14,545 nucleotides of DNA, taken from the NCBI GenBank assembly GCA_900544905.1, contig UQXF01000087.1, positions 1-14,545 on the forward strand, written 5' to 3'. The notes below the pieces were generated by a model that saw nothing but the letters and a program-made list of their open reading frames with translations, did no database searches and was not told the DNA's origin. This DNA comes from an uncultured Clostridium sp. (lineage in GTDB: Bacteria; Bacillota; Clostridia; Lachnospirales; Lachnospiraceae). A program made the translations under genes and the position numbers. Positions 1 to 7,303 of the stretch are shown one piece after another; positions within the stretch are counted from its first letter, which is position 1, and the number at the start of each line of letters is the position of its first letter.

Positions 1-19
1 CTCCTATTTCTCCGTTTTA

Positions 20-1105
20 TTATCTTGCAGATTTTACTTCCGTCATTGCTGCCACCTCTGCTTCAATGGCTTCCGCATTAAATGTATTAATCAGATATAA
101 CCGGTTCTTGATATCCTCTGTCAATACACAAAGGGGACTGTTTTTCAAATCATCATTTAAATACTCTACTGCCGCCTTATTAAAGCACACATACTGGAAT
201 TCATTCGTAAGCTTTGCAGAAATTTCCGGTCTTAACAGGAAATCCAGGAATAACTCTGCCTCCTCCTTATGCTTAGTTCCCTTTAATATGACCATGGTAT
301 CTAAGGAAAGGGACATCTGCTCTCCTTCCATCACAATCTCAAGGTCCGGATTCTGCTGCATCGCCTGCAGGGCAGTTCCACTATACATACATGCCAGTGC
401 AGCCTCTCCCTTTGCCATGGTATCCCGGACATCACCGGCAATGGAATAGGATTTCACATTTGGGTTAATCTCCAGCATAAACTCTTTTGCTTTTGCAATA
501 TCATCCAGATTATTTGAAGTAGGCTCCAGACCACAGCCCATTAATCCGGTAGTCATATTTCCCTGTGGGTCGTCCGTCATAACAATGTTACCCGTAAGCC
601 TTTCATCCTTTAACGCATCAAATGTTTTTAAATCATCTGATGTCATCCCCAGCTCTTCTATTATTTTTTTGTTGGCAATCCACGGAACCACCGTACCCAT
701 GTAAGGAATGGTATATTTACTTTCCGGGTCATAATCCATATTCATATAGGCTTCGTCAATATTTTTTAAATTCGGAATCTTATCCTTATCCAGTTCCTCG
801 AGCAGGTCATTTTCCAGCATAGCCTCAATATAAAAGTTGGACGGAACCGCAATATCATATTCTCCATCATTTCCGGAAATCAGCTTTGCAAGCATTTCAT
901 CATTGGACTCAAAGGTAGATTCTATTACCTTGATTCCATATTCCGCCTCAAATTCATCCAATACCTCCTGGGTCATATACTCAGACCAGTTATAAAGATA
1001 AATCTCCTTTGCATAGCCATCTGCTGTTGTTTCCTCTTCCCCGCAGCCTGCTAAAACAAACACCATTATTACTGCTAATAAGCTTAACACAATTCTTTTT
1101 TTCAT
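20..1105 (-). CDS. potD: PotD-like ABC substrate-binding lipoprotein, copy 1
   Basis: Extracellular, lipid-anchored binding protein of the PotD/PotF (spermidine/putrescine) family, expected to deliver ligand to the permeases encoded upstream in the operon. The start is set at ATG 1105, 13 codons inside the longest frame, because an AGGAGG box lies a few bases upstream and the signal peptide then begins correctly (MKKRIVLSLL, hydrophobic core, lipobox LAGC, Cys21). The mature protein opens with the family motif IYLYNWSEYMTQEVLDEF and has SNDEMLAKL and MTDDP motifs. Length 361 aa is normal for the family. It is the last gene of the operon seen here and a tandem paralogue of the neighbour at 1152-2234. 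Compared with E. coli PotD (alignment by eye), the Asp168 equivalent is kept, Glu171 is Gly, and the FWMD tryptophan is Ser (LSLD), so the ligand may not be spermidine. Family assignment is firm; ligand is unknown. Confidence 0.93.
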   Translation of the reverse strand: MKKRIVLSLLAVIMVFVLAGCGEEETTADGYAKEIYLYNWSEYMTQEVLDEFEAEYGIKVIESTFESNDEMLAKLISGNDGEYDIAVPSNFYIEAMLENDLLEELDKDKIPNLKNIDEAYMNMDYDPESKYTIPYMGTVVPWIANKKIIEELGMTSDDLKTFDALKDERLTGNIVMTDDPQGNMTTGLMGCGLEPTSNNLDDIAKAKEFMLEINPNVKSYSIAGDVRDTMAKGEAALACMYSGTALQAMQQNPDLEIVMEGEQMSLSLDTMVILKGTKHKEEAELFLDFLLRPEISAKLTNEFQYVCFNKAAVEYLNDDLKNSPLCVLTEDIKNRLYLINTFNAEAIEAEVAAMTEVKSAR

Positions 1106-1151
1106 ATATAAAACCTCCTGACCTTTTTCCACTTCAAAAAACATCCACGCA

Positions 1152-2234
1152 TTACCGCGATGACTTTATTTCTGTCATTGCGTCCACCTCTGCCGATAAC
1201 AGCTCAGAATCCACTTCATTGATACAATAGGTTCTTGCCTTCATATCCTCTGTTAACACACAGAGCGGATTGGCTGCCAGAGACTCATCCAGCTTCGATG
1301 CTGCCTCCTTATTAAAGCAGACAAATTTATACTCATTTGTAAGCTCTGCAGATATATCCGGACGCAGGCAGAAATCAATGAACAACTGCGCCTCTTCCTT
1401 ATGCTTGCTGTTCTTTAACAACACAAAGCTGTCCAGCGACAGGGAGCACTGCTCCTCGTCCATTACCACTTCAAGGTCCGGATTCTCTTCCAGTGCCTGA
1501 AGGGCCTCTCCGCTATACATACTGGCAACGGCTGCCTCGCCCTTTGCCATGGCATCCCGGACATCTACGGTGGTGGAATAAGATTTGATATTTTCATTTA
1601 GCTCCATCAGAAATTTCTTTGCCTTTTCCAGCTCACCCAAATCTGTGGAGGTGGGGTCAAAACCTGCACCCATTAATCCCTCCTGCATTACCTCCTGGGA
1701 ATCATCCGTCATAATGATATTTCCCTTTAGCTTTGGATTCTTTAAATCCTCCATGGAATTTACTTCCACACCCAGCTCGTCCAATAATTTCTTATTGCCA
1801 ATCCAGACACTGACGGTTCCCATATAAGGTATGCTGTATGTATTTCCCTCATCAAAAGGAAGGTTCAAATATGCCTCGTCTATATTTTTATAATTTGTCA
1901 ACGTCTCCTTATCAATCTCTGCCAGCAGGTCATTTTCCAGCATAGCAGAAATATAATAATTGGTGGGAACTGCGATATCATACTCTCCACCGCTGCTGTC
2001 TGCTACCAGCTTTGCAAGCAATTCATCATTACTTTCATAGGTGGACTGCACCACCTTAATTCCATACTCCGCTTCAAACTTGTCCAAAACCTCCTGGGTC
2101 ATATACTCGGACCAGTTATAAAGGTAGATTTCCTTTGCATAGCCGTCTGCTGTTGTTTCCTCTTCACCTCCACAGGCACAAAGAGATAACAGCATACATA
2201 CACTTAATATCACGGAAAATATTTTTCTTTTCAT
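1152..2234 (-). CDS. potD: PotD-like ABC substrate-binding lipoprotein, copy 2
   Basis: Second PotD/PotF-family binding lipoprotein (360 aa), 46 bases upstream of copy 1 and clearly its tandem duplicate: both contain KEIYLYNWSEYMTQEVLD and end with TEIKS/TEVKS plus Arg. Start ATG 2234 is preferred over an upstream in-frame ATG because a GGAGAGG-type ribosome site sits just 5' of it and the signal peptide follows (MKRKIFSVIL, lipobox LCAC, Cys21). Against E. coli PotD, aligned by eye, this copy keeps both acidic pocket residues (TDDSQE, equivalents of Asp168 and Glu171). It shares with copy 1 the LSLD segment, where PotD has FWMD. The paralogues could therefore bind related but different ligands. 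It is separated from the amidohydrolase by 78 bases with no convincing terminator, so co-transcription is likely. Class is certain; substrate is inferred only as a cationic amine-like compound. Confidence 0.93.
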   Translation of the reverse strand: MKRKIFSVILSVCMLLSLCACGGEEETTADGYAKEIYLYNWSEYMTQEVLDKFEAEYGIKVVQSTYESNDELLAKLVADSSGGEYDIAVPTNYYISAMLENDLLAEIDKETLTNYKNIDEAYLNLPFDEGNTYSIPYMGTVSVWIGNKKLLDELGVEVNSMEDLKNPKLKGNIIMTDDSQEVMQEGLMGAGFDPTSTDLGELEKAKKFLMELNENIKSYSTTVDVRDAMAKGEAAVASMYSGEALQALEENPDLEVVMDEEQCSLSLDSFVLLKNSKHKEEAQLFIDFCLRPDISAELTNEYKFVCFNKEAASKLDESLAANPLCVLTEDMKARTYCINEVDSELLSAEVDAMTEIKSSR

Positions 2235-2312
2235 ATAAATCCTCTCCTTCCTTATATCCTCAAGCTTTGTCAACCGGTTACTTACTTTGAAACACCGTTA
2301 AACAGCTGGCTC

Positions 2313-3947
2313 TTATCTGTGCCACACCATCTGTCCGGCTATATATGTTTCCTTCACTTCGGCGGTATAAAGCTCCTCCTTTGGAAGGGTTAACACATCC
2401 TTATCCAATACTACAAAATCTGCATCCTTTCCTGCCTCTAAAGAACCCTTTTTTCCCTCCAGACGGTTCTGGTAAGCACCGCCTATGGTTAAAACCTGCA
2501 ATGCCTCCTCTACCGTAAGCTCCTCTTCTTCTCCCAGCGGTTCCATATCCGTTTTTCCCGGTTCTTTCCTGTTTACCATAATATGTAAAGCATCCATGGT
2601 TCTCGGTGGCACCGTAACCGGAAAATCACTTGCCTGGCTCATAACAATGCCTGCATTTTTCATAGATGCCATATAATATTCCTTTGACGCCCTCTCTGCT
2701 CCAAGGAACGGTACCTCTAATGCGTCATAATATACCGGATTTTTAAAATGCCAGTATGGGTTTGTGACTGCTACCACATTTAATTCCTTCATCCGTTTTA
2801 CATGCTCCGGCACCATAACCTGTAAATGGGTGATTGCATTCCGGTAATCCATTTCCTGTTTTACCTGTGCCCTTTCATAGGCGTTTAATGCCTCATCAAT
2901 TGCCGCATCTCCAATGGCATGGGTATGGATATCAAAGCCTTTTTCCAGAGACCTTTCCACCCGGTCATTCATTTCCTCCTGTGTATAGGTCGGTTCTCCA
3001 TAATCTCCCGGTGCATCTGCATATTCCTCTCTCAGATATGCCGTATGTCCCTCCACAACACCATCTACAAAAAGCTTTATGGTATTCATCTGCACTTTAT
3101 CATAGGCTGCTAACTGCGCCCGTACCCGTTCCGCCTCCGCAAAGGCCTCTTTCACATCGTCATCTGCTTCAATACTATAGGCAATACGAAAGGTTACCTT
3201 TAATTTATTTTCCTTTGCCAGCTCCTCATAGGCATTGTAGCGGACAGCATAATCCTTTTTTTTGTCAAACATTGGTTCAAATGCTATAGTGACACCGTTT
3301 TCTAACGCTGTATCCTGATAATACAAAAGTGCTTCCCTGTAATGCTTTTCCGTTAAAACCGGCATAATCGGATTTAATATAGCTGCTGCAGATTCCTTCA
3401 GCCAACCGGTGGGTTTTTGGGTGCCGGGATACCGGACAATCACACCATTTGCAATTTCTTCTGTAGCTTCCGTTAAACCCACAAGCTCCATTGCTTTGGA
3501 GTTTACCCAATGGGAATGATGGTCCGAGCTAATCATAATAATCGGAATCTCCCGGGATACTTCATCCAGCAGCCCGGCAGTTGGCCCTATACTGCCAAAC
3601 ACGCCATTTTCAAAACCACCGCCGGTAATAACCCTCTCATCCGGGTGCGCCTCCATAAATTCCCTGATAATTCTCTGGTATTCGGCAACACTTTCCCCCT
3701 CCATCAGTCTGGCTCCAAAAATCAGCTCCGTTGTACTGGAAATATGTGCATGCCCCTCTGCCATTCCCGGCATGACCATCCCCTGCGAAACCTCCAGTAT
3801 TTCTGTATGTTCATCCTTATATATCCTTACATCCTCTTCCAATCCAACAGCAAGAATCCTGCCATCCGCCACTGCCATGGCTTCCGCAACAGATTGTTTT
3901 TCATCTGCCGTAAATATCTTACCCTTTACAATCAAATCTGCCGTCAT
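2313..3947 (-). CDS. YtcJ-type metal-dependent amidohydrolase
   Basis: Amidohydrolase-superfamily enzyme of the YtcJ/Amidohydro_3 type, 544 aa, typical length, no signal peptide (cytoplasmic). An N-terminal beta-sandwich segment (DLIVKGKIFTADEKQ) leads to VMPGMAEGHAHI with the metal-binding HxH (His66, His68). Then come KLFVDGVVEGHTAYL, a FDIHTHAIGDAAIDEAL His motif, AITHLQVMVPEHVKRM, the SDFPV aspartate motif and the C-terminal sandwich (GSLEAGKDADFVVLDKDVL). Start ATG 3947 is chosen for its GGGAGGAG site. An ATG at 3968 that overlaps the potC stop (ATGA) is possible but has no comparable site. The gene lies inside the ABC-importer operon, between the permease and binding-protein genes, which suggests that it hydrolyses an amide, imide or carbamoyl bond in the imported compound. 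That role is inference; YtcJ enzymes have diverse and mostly unassigned substrates. Confidence 0.9.
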   Translation of the reverse strand: MTADLIVKGKIFTADEKQSVAEAMAVADGRILAVGLEEDVRIYKDEHTEILEVSQGMVMPGMAEGHAHISSTTELIFGARLMEGESVAEYQRIIREFMEAHPDERVITGGGFENGVFGSIGPTAGLLDEVSREIPIIMISSDHHSHWVNSKAMELVGLTEATEEIANGVIVRYPGTQKPTGWLKESAAAILNPIMPVLTEKHYREALLYYQDTALENGVTIAFEPMFDKKKDYAVRYNAYEELAKENKLKVTFRIAYSIEADDDVKEAFAEAERVRAQLAAYDKVQMNTIKLFVDGVVEGHTAYLREEYADAPGDYGEPTYTQEEMNDRVERSLEKGFDIHTHAIGDAAIDEALNAYERAQVKQEMDYRNAITHLQVMVPEHVKRMKELNVVAVTNPYWHFKNPVYYDALEVPFLGAERASKEYYMASMKNAGIVMSQASDFPVTVPPRTMDALHIMVNRKEPGKTDMEPLGEEEELTVEEALQVLTIGGAYQNRLEGKKGSLEAGKDADFVVLDKDVLTLPKEELYTAEVKETYIAGQMVWHR

Positions 3948-3964
3948 ATGCTCCTCCCTTTCTG

Positions 3965-4771
3965 TCATGCCTGGTCACGGTGCTTTGCCAGAGCTTTACT
4001 CACCAGCATTCCAATCACATAAATCAACACAATTCCCACAATCATTAAAGTAGACAGGGCGTATACATTTGTAGTAATTTTGCCCCGCACCATACCGTAT
4101 ACCTTGATTGGGAAGGTAATCTGTCCCGCACCGGATACAAAGTAACTGATAATTACATCATCAATGGATAATGTAATGGACATAAATGCTCCCGATACGA
4201 TTCCGGGTGCCAGCATTGGAATCGTAACCCGCTTTAGCGTATGCCACTGATTGGCACCAAGGTCCATAGCCGCCTCTTCAATGGAGCTGTCAAAGTCTGC
4301 AATCCGCGCCCGGAGTGTGATAATTACAAAGGGCAGACAAAACGTAACATGGGCAAACACCAGCGTTGCAAATCCCATGCGCAAGCCCATTTTGCTAAAG
4401 GTTGCTAATGATGCAAGACCAATTACCAGCTCCGGAATTACCAGAGGTATATAGAGAAGATTATTAATAAATTTTTTCAGCGGAAAATCATACCGGTAAA
4501 GTCCAATGGTTGCCAGTGTTCCCAGCACAACGGAAATTACCATGGATACCAGTGCCAGCTCAATAGACAGCCAGAAATTTGCCAACAGACTGTCTCCCTG
4601 AAACAGTTCCTTATACCAGCGAAGAGTAAAGCCGCTAAAAGCAATGTTCGTATTTTTTGTGTTAAAGGAATAAAGAATAACTACAAAAATTGGCATATAT
4701 AAAAACAGATATGCTAATGCGATGATAATCCATGAGCCCACTCCTAAGGGTTTCTTTTCTTTACGTTTCAT
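3965..4771 (-). CDS. potC: PotC-like ABC permease
   Basis: Inner-membrane permease of a spermidine/putrescine-type ABC importer, 268 aa. About six membrane segments start near residue 12 (IIIALAYLFLYMPIFVVIL). The cytoplasmic EAA loop that docks on the ATPase is visible as EEAAMDLGANQWHTLKRVTI followed by PMLAPG. ISYFVSGAGQITFPIKVYGM near the C-terminus is typical of PotC. ATG 4771 is preferred to a GTG at 4780: an AGGAGG lies 8 bases before the ATG but would abut the GTG. That AGGAGG overlaps the TAG stop of potB, implying translational coupling. The stop overlaps the first possible ATG of the amidohydrolase. It pairs with the PotB-like protein to form the channel. Assignment to the PotC/PotI class is firm; the transported compound is not proven. 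Confidence 0.94.
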   Translation of the reverse strand: MKRKEKKPLGVGSWIIIALAYLFLYMPIFVVILYSFNTKNTNIAFSGFTLRWYKELFQGDSLLANFWLSIELALVSMVISVVLGTLATIGLYRYDFPLKKFINNLLYIPLVIPELVIGLASLATFSKMGLRMGFATLVFAHVTFCLPFVIITLRARIADFDSSIEEAAMDLGANQWHTLKRVTIPMLAPGIVSGAFMSITLSIDDVIISYFVSGAGQITFPIKVYGMVRGKITTNVYALSTLMIVGIVLIYVIGMLVSKALAKHRDQA

Positions 4772-4783
4772 CCTCTCCACCTC

Positions 4784-5644
4784 CTATGCCAAATCATCCA
4801 GATTGCCAACCTTTGAGTACAGCTTAAGCATTAACAGCGTAAACAAAATCAGTAATACGGAAAATGCTGCACCAAGCGGCCAGTTACGGGCTACCAGAAA
4901 CTGGTTCTGAATCAGGTTTCCCAAATAGGTAGAGCTTCCGCCGCCCATTACATCAGCAATAAAGAAAGCGCCTAAGCTGGGAATAAATACCTGTATGGTT
5001 CCTGCAAAAATTCCCGGCAGGGTCTGTGGAAAAATTACCCGGATAAAGGTTCTCACCCTCTTGGCTCCTAAATCCTGTGCCGCTTCAATCAGAGAATTAT
5101 CCAGCTTGGAAATACTGGTCTGCAACGGTAACACCATAAACGGAAACAACGTGTATACCATACCAAACAGGACTGCCCCGTCGGTATACATCATTGTGAT
5201 TGGTTTATCAATAATACCGATTTTTATTAAAAGCGTATTTACAAATCCACTGTCCCTTAAAATATTTGACCATCCGTTCAAGCGGATTAATCCGTTTACC
5301 CAGAACGGAAGCATAATCAGCAATGTCAGCATGCCCCGCTGCCTGGATGGCACCTTGCAGAGCAGATAGGCAAAGGGATAGGCAATAACCAGGCAGATTA
5401 TACTGGTCTCAAATGCCATCACGATGGATTTCCAGGACACCTTCAGATATAACGCAGAAAAGATATCCTTATAATTATCCAGTGTAAATTTCATCTGCAC
5501 ACCGCCAAACAGTCCCTTTGTCATAAAGCTCATTGCAACAACATAAATCAGCGGCAGCAGCAGAAACAAAAACAGCCAGATTGCCGTGGGACCAACCATA
5601 CATAAAATGGGAAGCCGGTTTCTTTTATTCTTTCTTTTGTTCAT
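4784..5644 (-). CDS. potB: PotB-like ABC permease
   Basis: First permease of the ABC importer, 286 aa. A Lys/Arg-rich N-terminus is followed by about six hydrophobic helices (the first is TAIWLFLFLLLPLIYVVAMS). The EAA docking loop reads IEAAQDLGAKRVRTFIRVIF then PQTLPG. The PotB hallmark GAFFIADVMGGGSSTYLGN is present near the C-terminus. Two in-frame ATGs lie at 5650 and 5644. The second is chosen because the AGGGGGG ribosome site touches the first and is about 6 bases from the second. The site itself overlaps the TAG stop of potA, so translation of potA, potB and potC is probably coupled. The protein acts in the cytoplasmic membrane as a heterodimer with the PotC-like protein. Confidence 0.94.
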   Translation of the reverse strand: MNKRKNKRNRLPILCMVGPTAIWLFLFLLLPLIYVVAMSFMTKGLFGGVQMKFTLDNYKDIFSALYLKVSWKSIVMAFETSIICLVIAYPFAYLLCKVPSRQRGMLTLLIMLPFWVNGLIRLNGWSNILRDSGFVNTLLIKIGIIDKPITMMYTDGAVLFGMVYTLFPFMVLPLQTSISKLDNSLIEAAQDLGAKRVRTFIRVIFPQTLPGIFAGTIQVFIPSLGAFFIADVMGGGSSTYLGNLIQNQFLVARNWPLGAAFSVLLILFTLLMLKLYSKVGNLDDLA

Positions 5645-5655
5645 AACCATCCCCC

Positions 5656-6771
5656 CTATTTCAATACCGCATCTTCTATGGCGTCATACATATTGTCCTC
5701 CGTGGTATGCATAACCACTGCCTTTTCTGTCTCCCAGTATATGGTGACAACCTTTCCCTCCGGATAGGTTTCCGCATCCGGATGGTTGTTTACCTTTACC
5801 TGCTTGCCGTTGGGCAGCTCCACGATGGTCTTCACAACAGAACCTACATATATCTGGTCCTTTACGATTCCCTTTAACGTAAAACCTTCCACCTCACCGT
5901 CTGTGAGACGGGTATTTTCCGGACGGACACAGACATATACAATCTCTTCCCGGTTAAAGCCCTCACCTAATGCCCGCACATGTCCGTTTTCCATTACCAG
6001 ACTAAGCTGCTCTCCCTCAAGCTGCTCCACACTTGCCTCAAAAATATTGGATTCCCCGATGAAATCTGCCACAAATTTGGTCTGTGGCTTTTCATAGATT
6101 TCCTTTGCTGTGCCAATCTGCTCAAACCGTCCCTGATTCATAATTACAATACGGTCACTCATGGTTAAGGCTTCCTCCTGGTCATGGGTGACATACACGA
6201 AGGTAATTCCCAGCTTCTTCTGTAAATGCTTCAGCTCCACCTGCATCTGTTTGCGAAGCTTCAAATCCAGTGCTCCTAACGGCTCATCCAGCAGCAAAAC
6301 CTTTGGGTTATTTACCAGTGCTCTTGCAATGGCAACTCTCTGCTTCTGTCCGCCGGACATCTGGGACGGTTTCCTTTTTCCAAACTTGCTAAGCTGTACT
6401 AAATCCAGTATTTTTGTTACCTTTTCTTTTATTTCTTTCTTGTCCATTTTCTTTTCCACCAGACCGAATGCCACATTGTCATAGACATTCATATGTGGAA
6501 ACAATGCATAACTTTGAAATACCGTATTTACATTCCGGTTATATGGCGGCAACTCCGTAACGTCCGCATCCTCTAGAATAACTTCCCCTTCTGTCGGCAT
6601 TTCAAATCCTGCAATGATTCGAAGGGTTGTAGTCTTGCCACAACCGGAGGAACCAAGAAGTGTCAAAAACTCGCCCTCATAAATGTCGAGGCTGATGGGT
6701 TTTAAAACCTGGTTCTCTCCATAATATTTTGTTATATTTTTTAATTGTACAATTGGCTTTTTATTTTCCAT
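5656..6771 (-). CDS. potA: PotA-like ABC transporter ATPase
   Basis: Cytoplasmic ATPase that powers the importer, 371 aa. Motifs are all intact: Walker A GSSGCGKTT (residues 40-48), Q-loop Gln86 in TVFQSYALFPH, signature MSGGQKQR (from 138), Walker B VLLLDEPLGALD (from 158) and switch His196 in YVTHD. A C-terminal regulatory TOBE-like region follows (roughly 240-350, including VCVRPENTRL), as in PotA/MalK/FbpC-type ATPases. ATG 6771 has a GGGGAGG site about 8 bases upstream. The gene starts 19 bases after the PII-like gene, so the two are almost certainly on one transcript. PotA is the usual first gene of pot operons; here PII comes first. Specificity for polyamines is inferred from PotB, PotC and PotD neighbours, since the ATPase alone cannot separate polyamine, iron or opine systems. 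Confidence 0.95.
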   Translation of the reverse strand: MENKKPIVQLKNITKYYGENQVLKPISLDIYEGEFLTLLGSSGCGKTTTLRIIAGFEMPTEGEVILEDADVTELPPYNRNVNTVFQSYALFPHMNVYDNVAFGLVEKKMDKKEIKEKVTKILDLVQLSKFGKRKPSQMSGGQKQRVAIARALVNNPKVLLLDEPLGALDLKLRKQMQVELKHLQKKLGITFVYVTHDQEEALTMSDRIVIMNQGRFEQIGTAKEIYEKPQTKFVADFIGESNIFEASVEQLEGEQLSLVMENGHVRALGEGFNREEIVYVCVRPENTRLTDGEVEGFTLKGIVKDQIYVGSVVKTIVELPNGKQVKVNNHPDAETYPEGKVVTIYWETEKAVVMHTTEDNMYDAIEDAVLK

Positions 6772-6790
6772 CTGCGAGCCTCCCCAACCT

Positions 6791-7129
6791 TTATAAAATA
6801 CTTTCTCCGTGTTCTCCTGTCCGGATTCTCATAACATCATCTACATTTGTAATGAAAATCTTACCGTCTCCTACCTGACCGGTGGATAATTTTTCTACAA
6901 TTTCACTTAGAATATCATCTAAATCCTCATCCAGAATGACCGTCATAACATAAAGCTTTGGCAGAAGATTAATCTCCACTCCTAATTTTCGGAACTCCTC
7001 ACTAAATCCCTTCTGATGACCACATCCCATGGCTGACATTACAGTTAATCCGCTGTATTCATTCTTGCTCAGAATTTGTTTAAGTGGTTCCAACTTCTCC
7101 GGTCTGATAATTAATTCAATCTTTTTCAT
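6791..7129 (-). CDS. PII-family nitrogen regulator (GlnB/GlnK-like)
   Basis: Small trimeric signalling protein of the PII family, 112 aa, aligning without gaps to E. coli GlnB. Characterised PII proteins sense ATP/ADP and 2-oxoglutarate and control transporters and nitrogen enzymes by direct contact. Effector-site residues are conserved: Gln39 and Lys40 in the GHQK segment, Lys58 in LPK, the STGQVGDGKIF signature (residues 82-92, including Gly87 and Lys90) and Arg101/Arg103 in RIRTG. The T-loop lacks modification residues: position 51 (uridylylated Tyr in enterics) is Val, position 49 (phosphorylated Ser in cyanobacteria) is Leu, and position 46 is Phe. It is thus probably regulated by ligands only. 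ATG 7129 has AGGAGG 8 bases upstream. It heads the importer operon instead of accompanying an ammonium channel gene, which suggests that it gates or tunes this ABC transporter (inference). Confidence 0.93.
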   Translation of the reverse strand: MKKIELIIRPEKLEPLKQILSKNEYSGLTVMSAMGCGHQKGFSEEFRKLGVEINLLPKLYVMTVILDEDLDDILSEIVEKLSTGQVGDGKIFITNVDDVMRIRTGEHGESIL

Positions 7130-7178
7130 AATGCATTCCTCCTGTCCTATTACTGTTCATAGTATCCTCAGAAAAGCC

Positions 7179-7233
7179 TGCCCATGTGGGCATATTTTCC
7201 TGTTGCTTATCATGTGCATGGCACATAATTATA
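7179..7233 (-). promoter_or_regulatory. Possible control region of the PII-pot operon
   Basis: Upstream of the PII gene, the minus strand carries a perfect TATAAT (plus-strand ATTATA, 7228-7233). Directly downstream of it is an inverted repeat with 6-bp arms, ATGTGC/GCACAT around ATG (7212-7226). A second repeat, TGCCCA/TGGGCA around TG, follows at 7179-7192. The first dyad would sit near the transcription start and could be a repressor site; the second would lie in the 5' leader. No good -35 hexamer is visible 16-18 bp from the TATAAT because that place is occupied by the terminator stem, so promoter activity is uncertain. Confidence 0.35.
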
Positions 7234-7235
7234 TG

Positions 7236-7284
7236 AAAAGCAGGAGGCAGAGATATCCGTTTCGACATCTTTGCCTCCTGTTTT
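7236..7284 (-). terminator. Hairpin terminator after the alcohol dehydrogenase
   Basis: CAGGAGGCA (7241-7249) pairs perfectly with TGCCTCCTG (7272-7280). The stem extends inward through GAGAT/ATCTT with one wobble and outward through A/T pairs with a bulged G. T-runs flank both ends, so it could work in either direction. It begins 20 bases after the alcohol dehydrogenase stop codon and separates that gene from the PII-led operon. Confidence 0.7.
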
Positions 7285-7303
7285 ATCCAAGCTGTTTATC
7301 TAT

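Noticed and set aside
2235..2312. TTGACA followed by TATAAG upstream of the second PotD-like gene
   Set aside because: The two hexamers are only 11 bases apart on the minus strand, too close for a sigma-70-type promoter, and the gene is well explained as part of the operon.
2834..3289. Plus-strand frame of 151 codons inside the amidohydrolase gene
   Set aside because: Pro/His/Leu-rich antisense shadow of a well-supported gene, with no ribosome site or homology.
3948..3968. Longer amidohydrolase start at 3968 overlapping the potC stop
   Set aside because: No good ribosome site precedes it, while the ATG at 3947 has GGGAGGAG. It remains a possible alternative.
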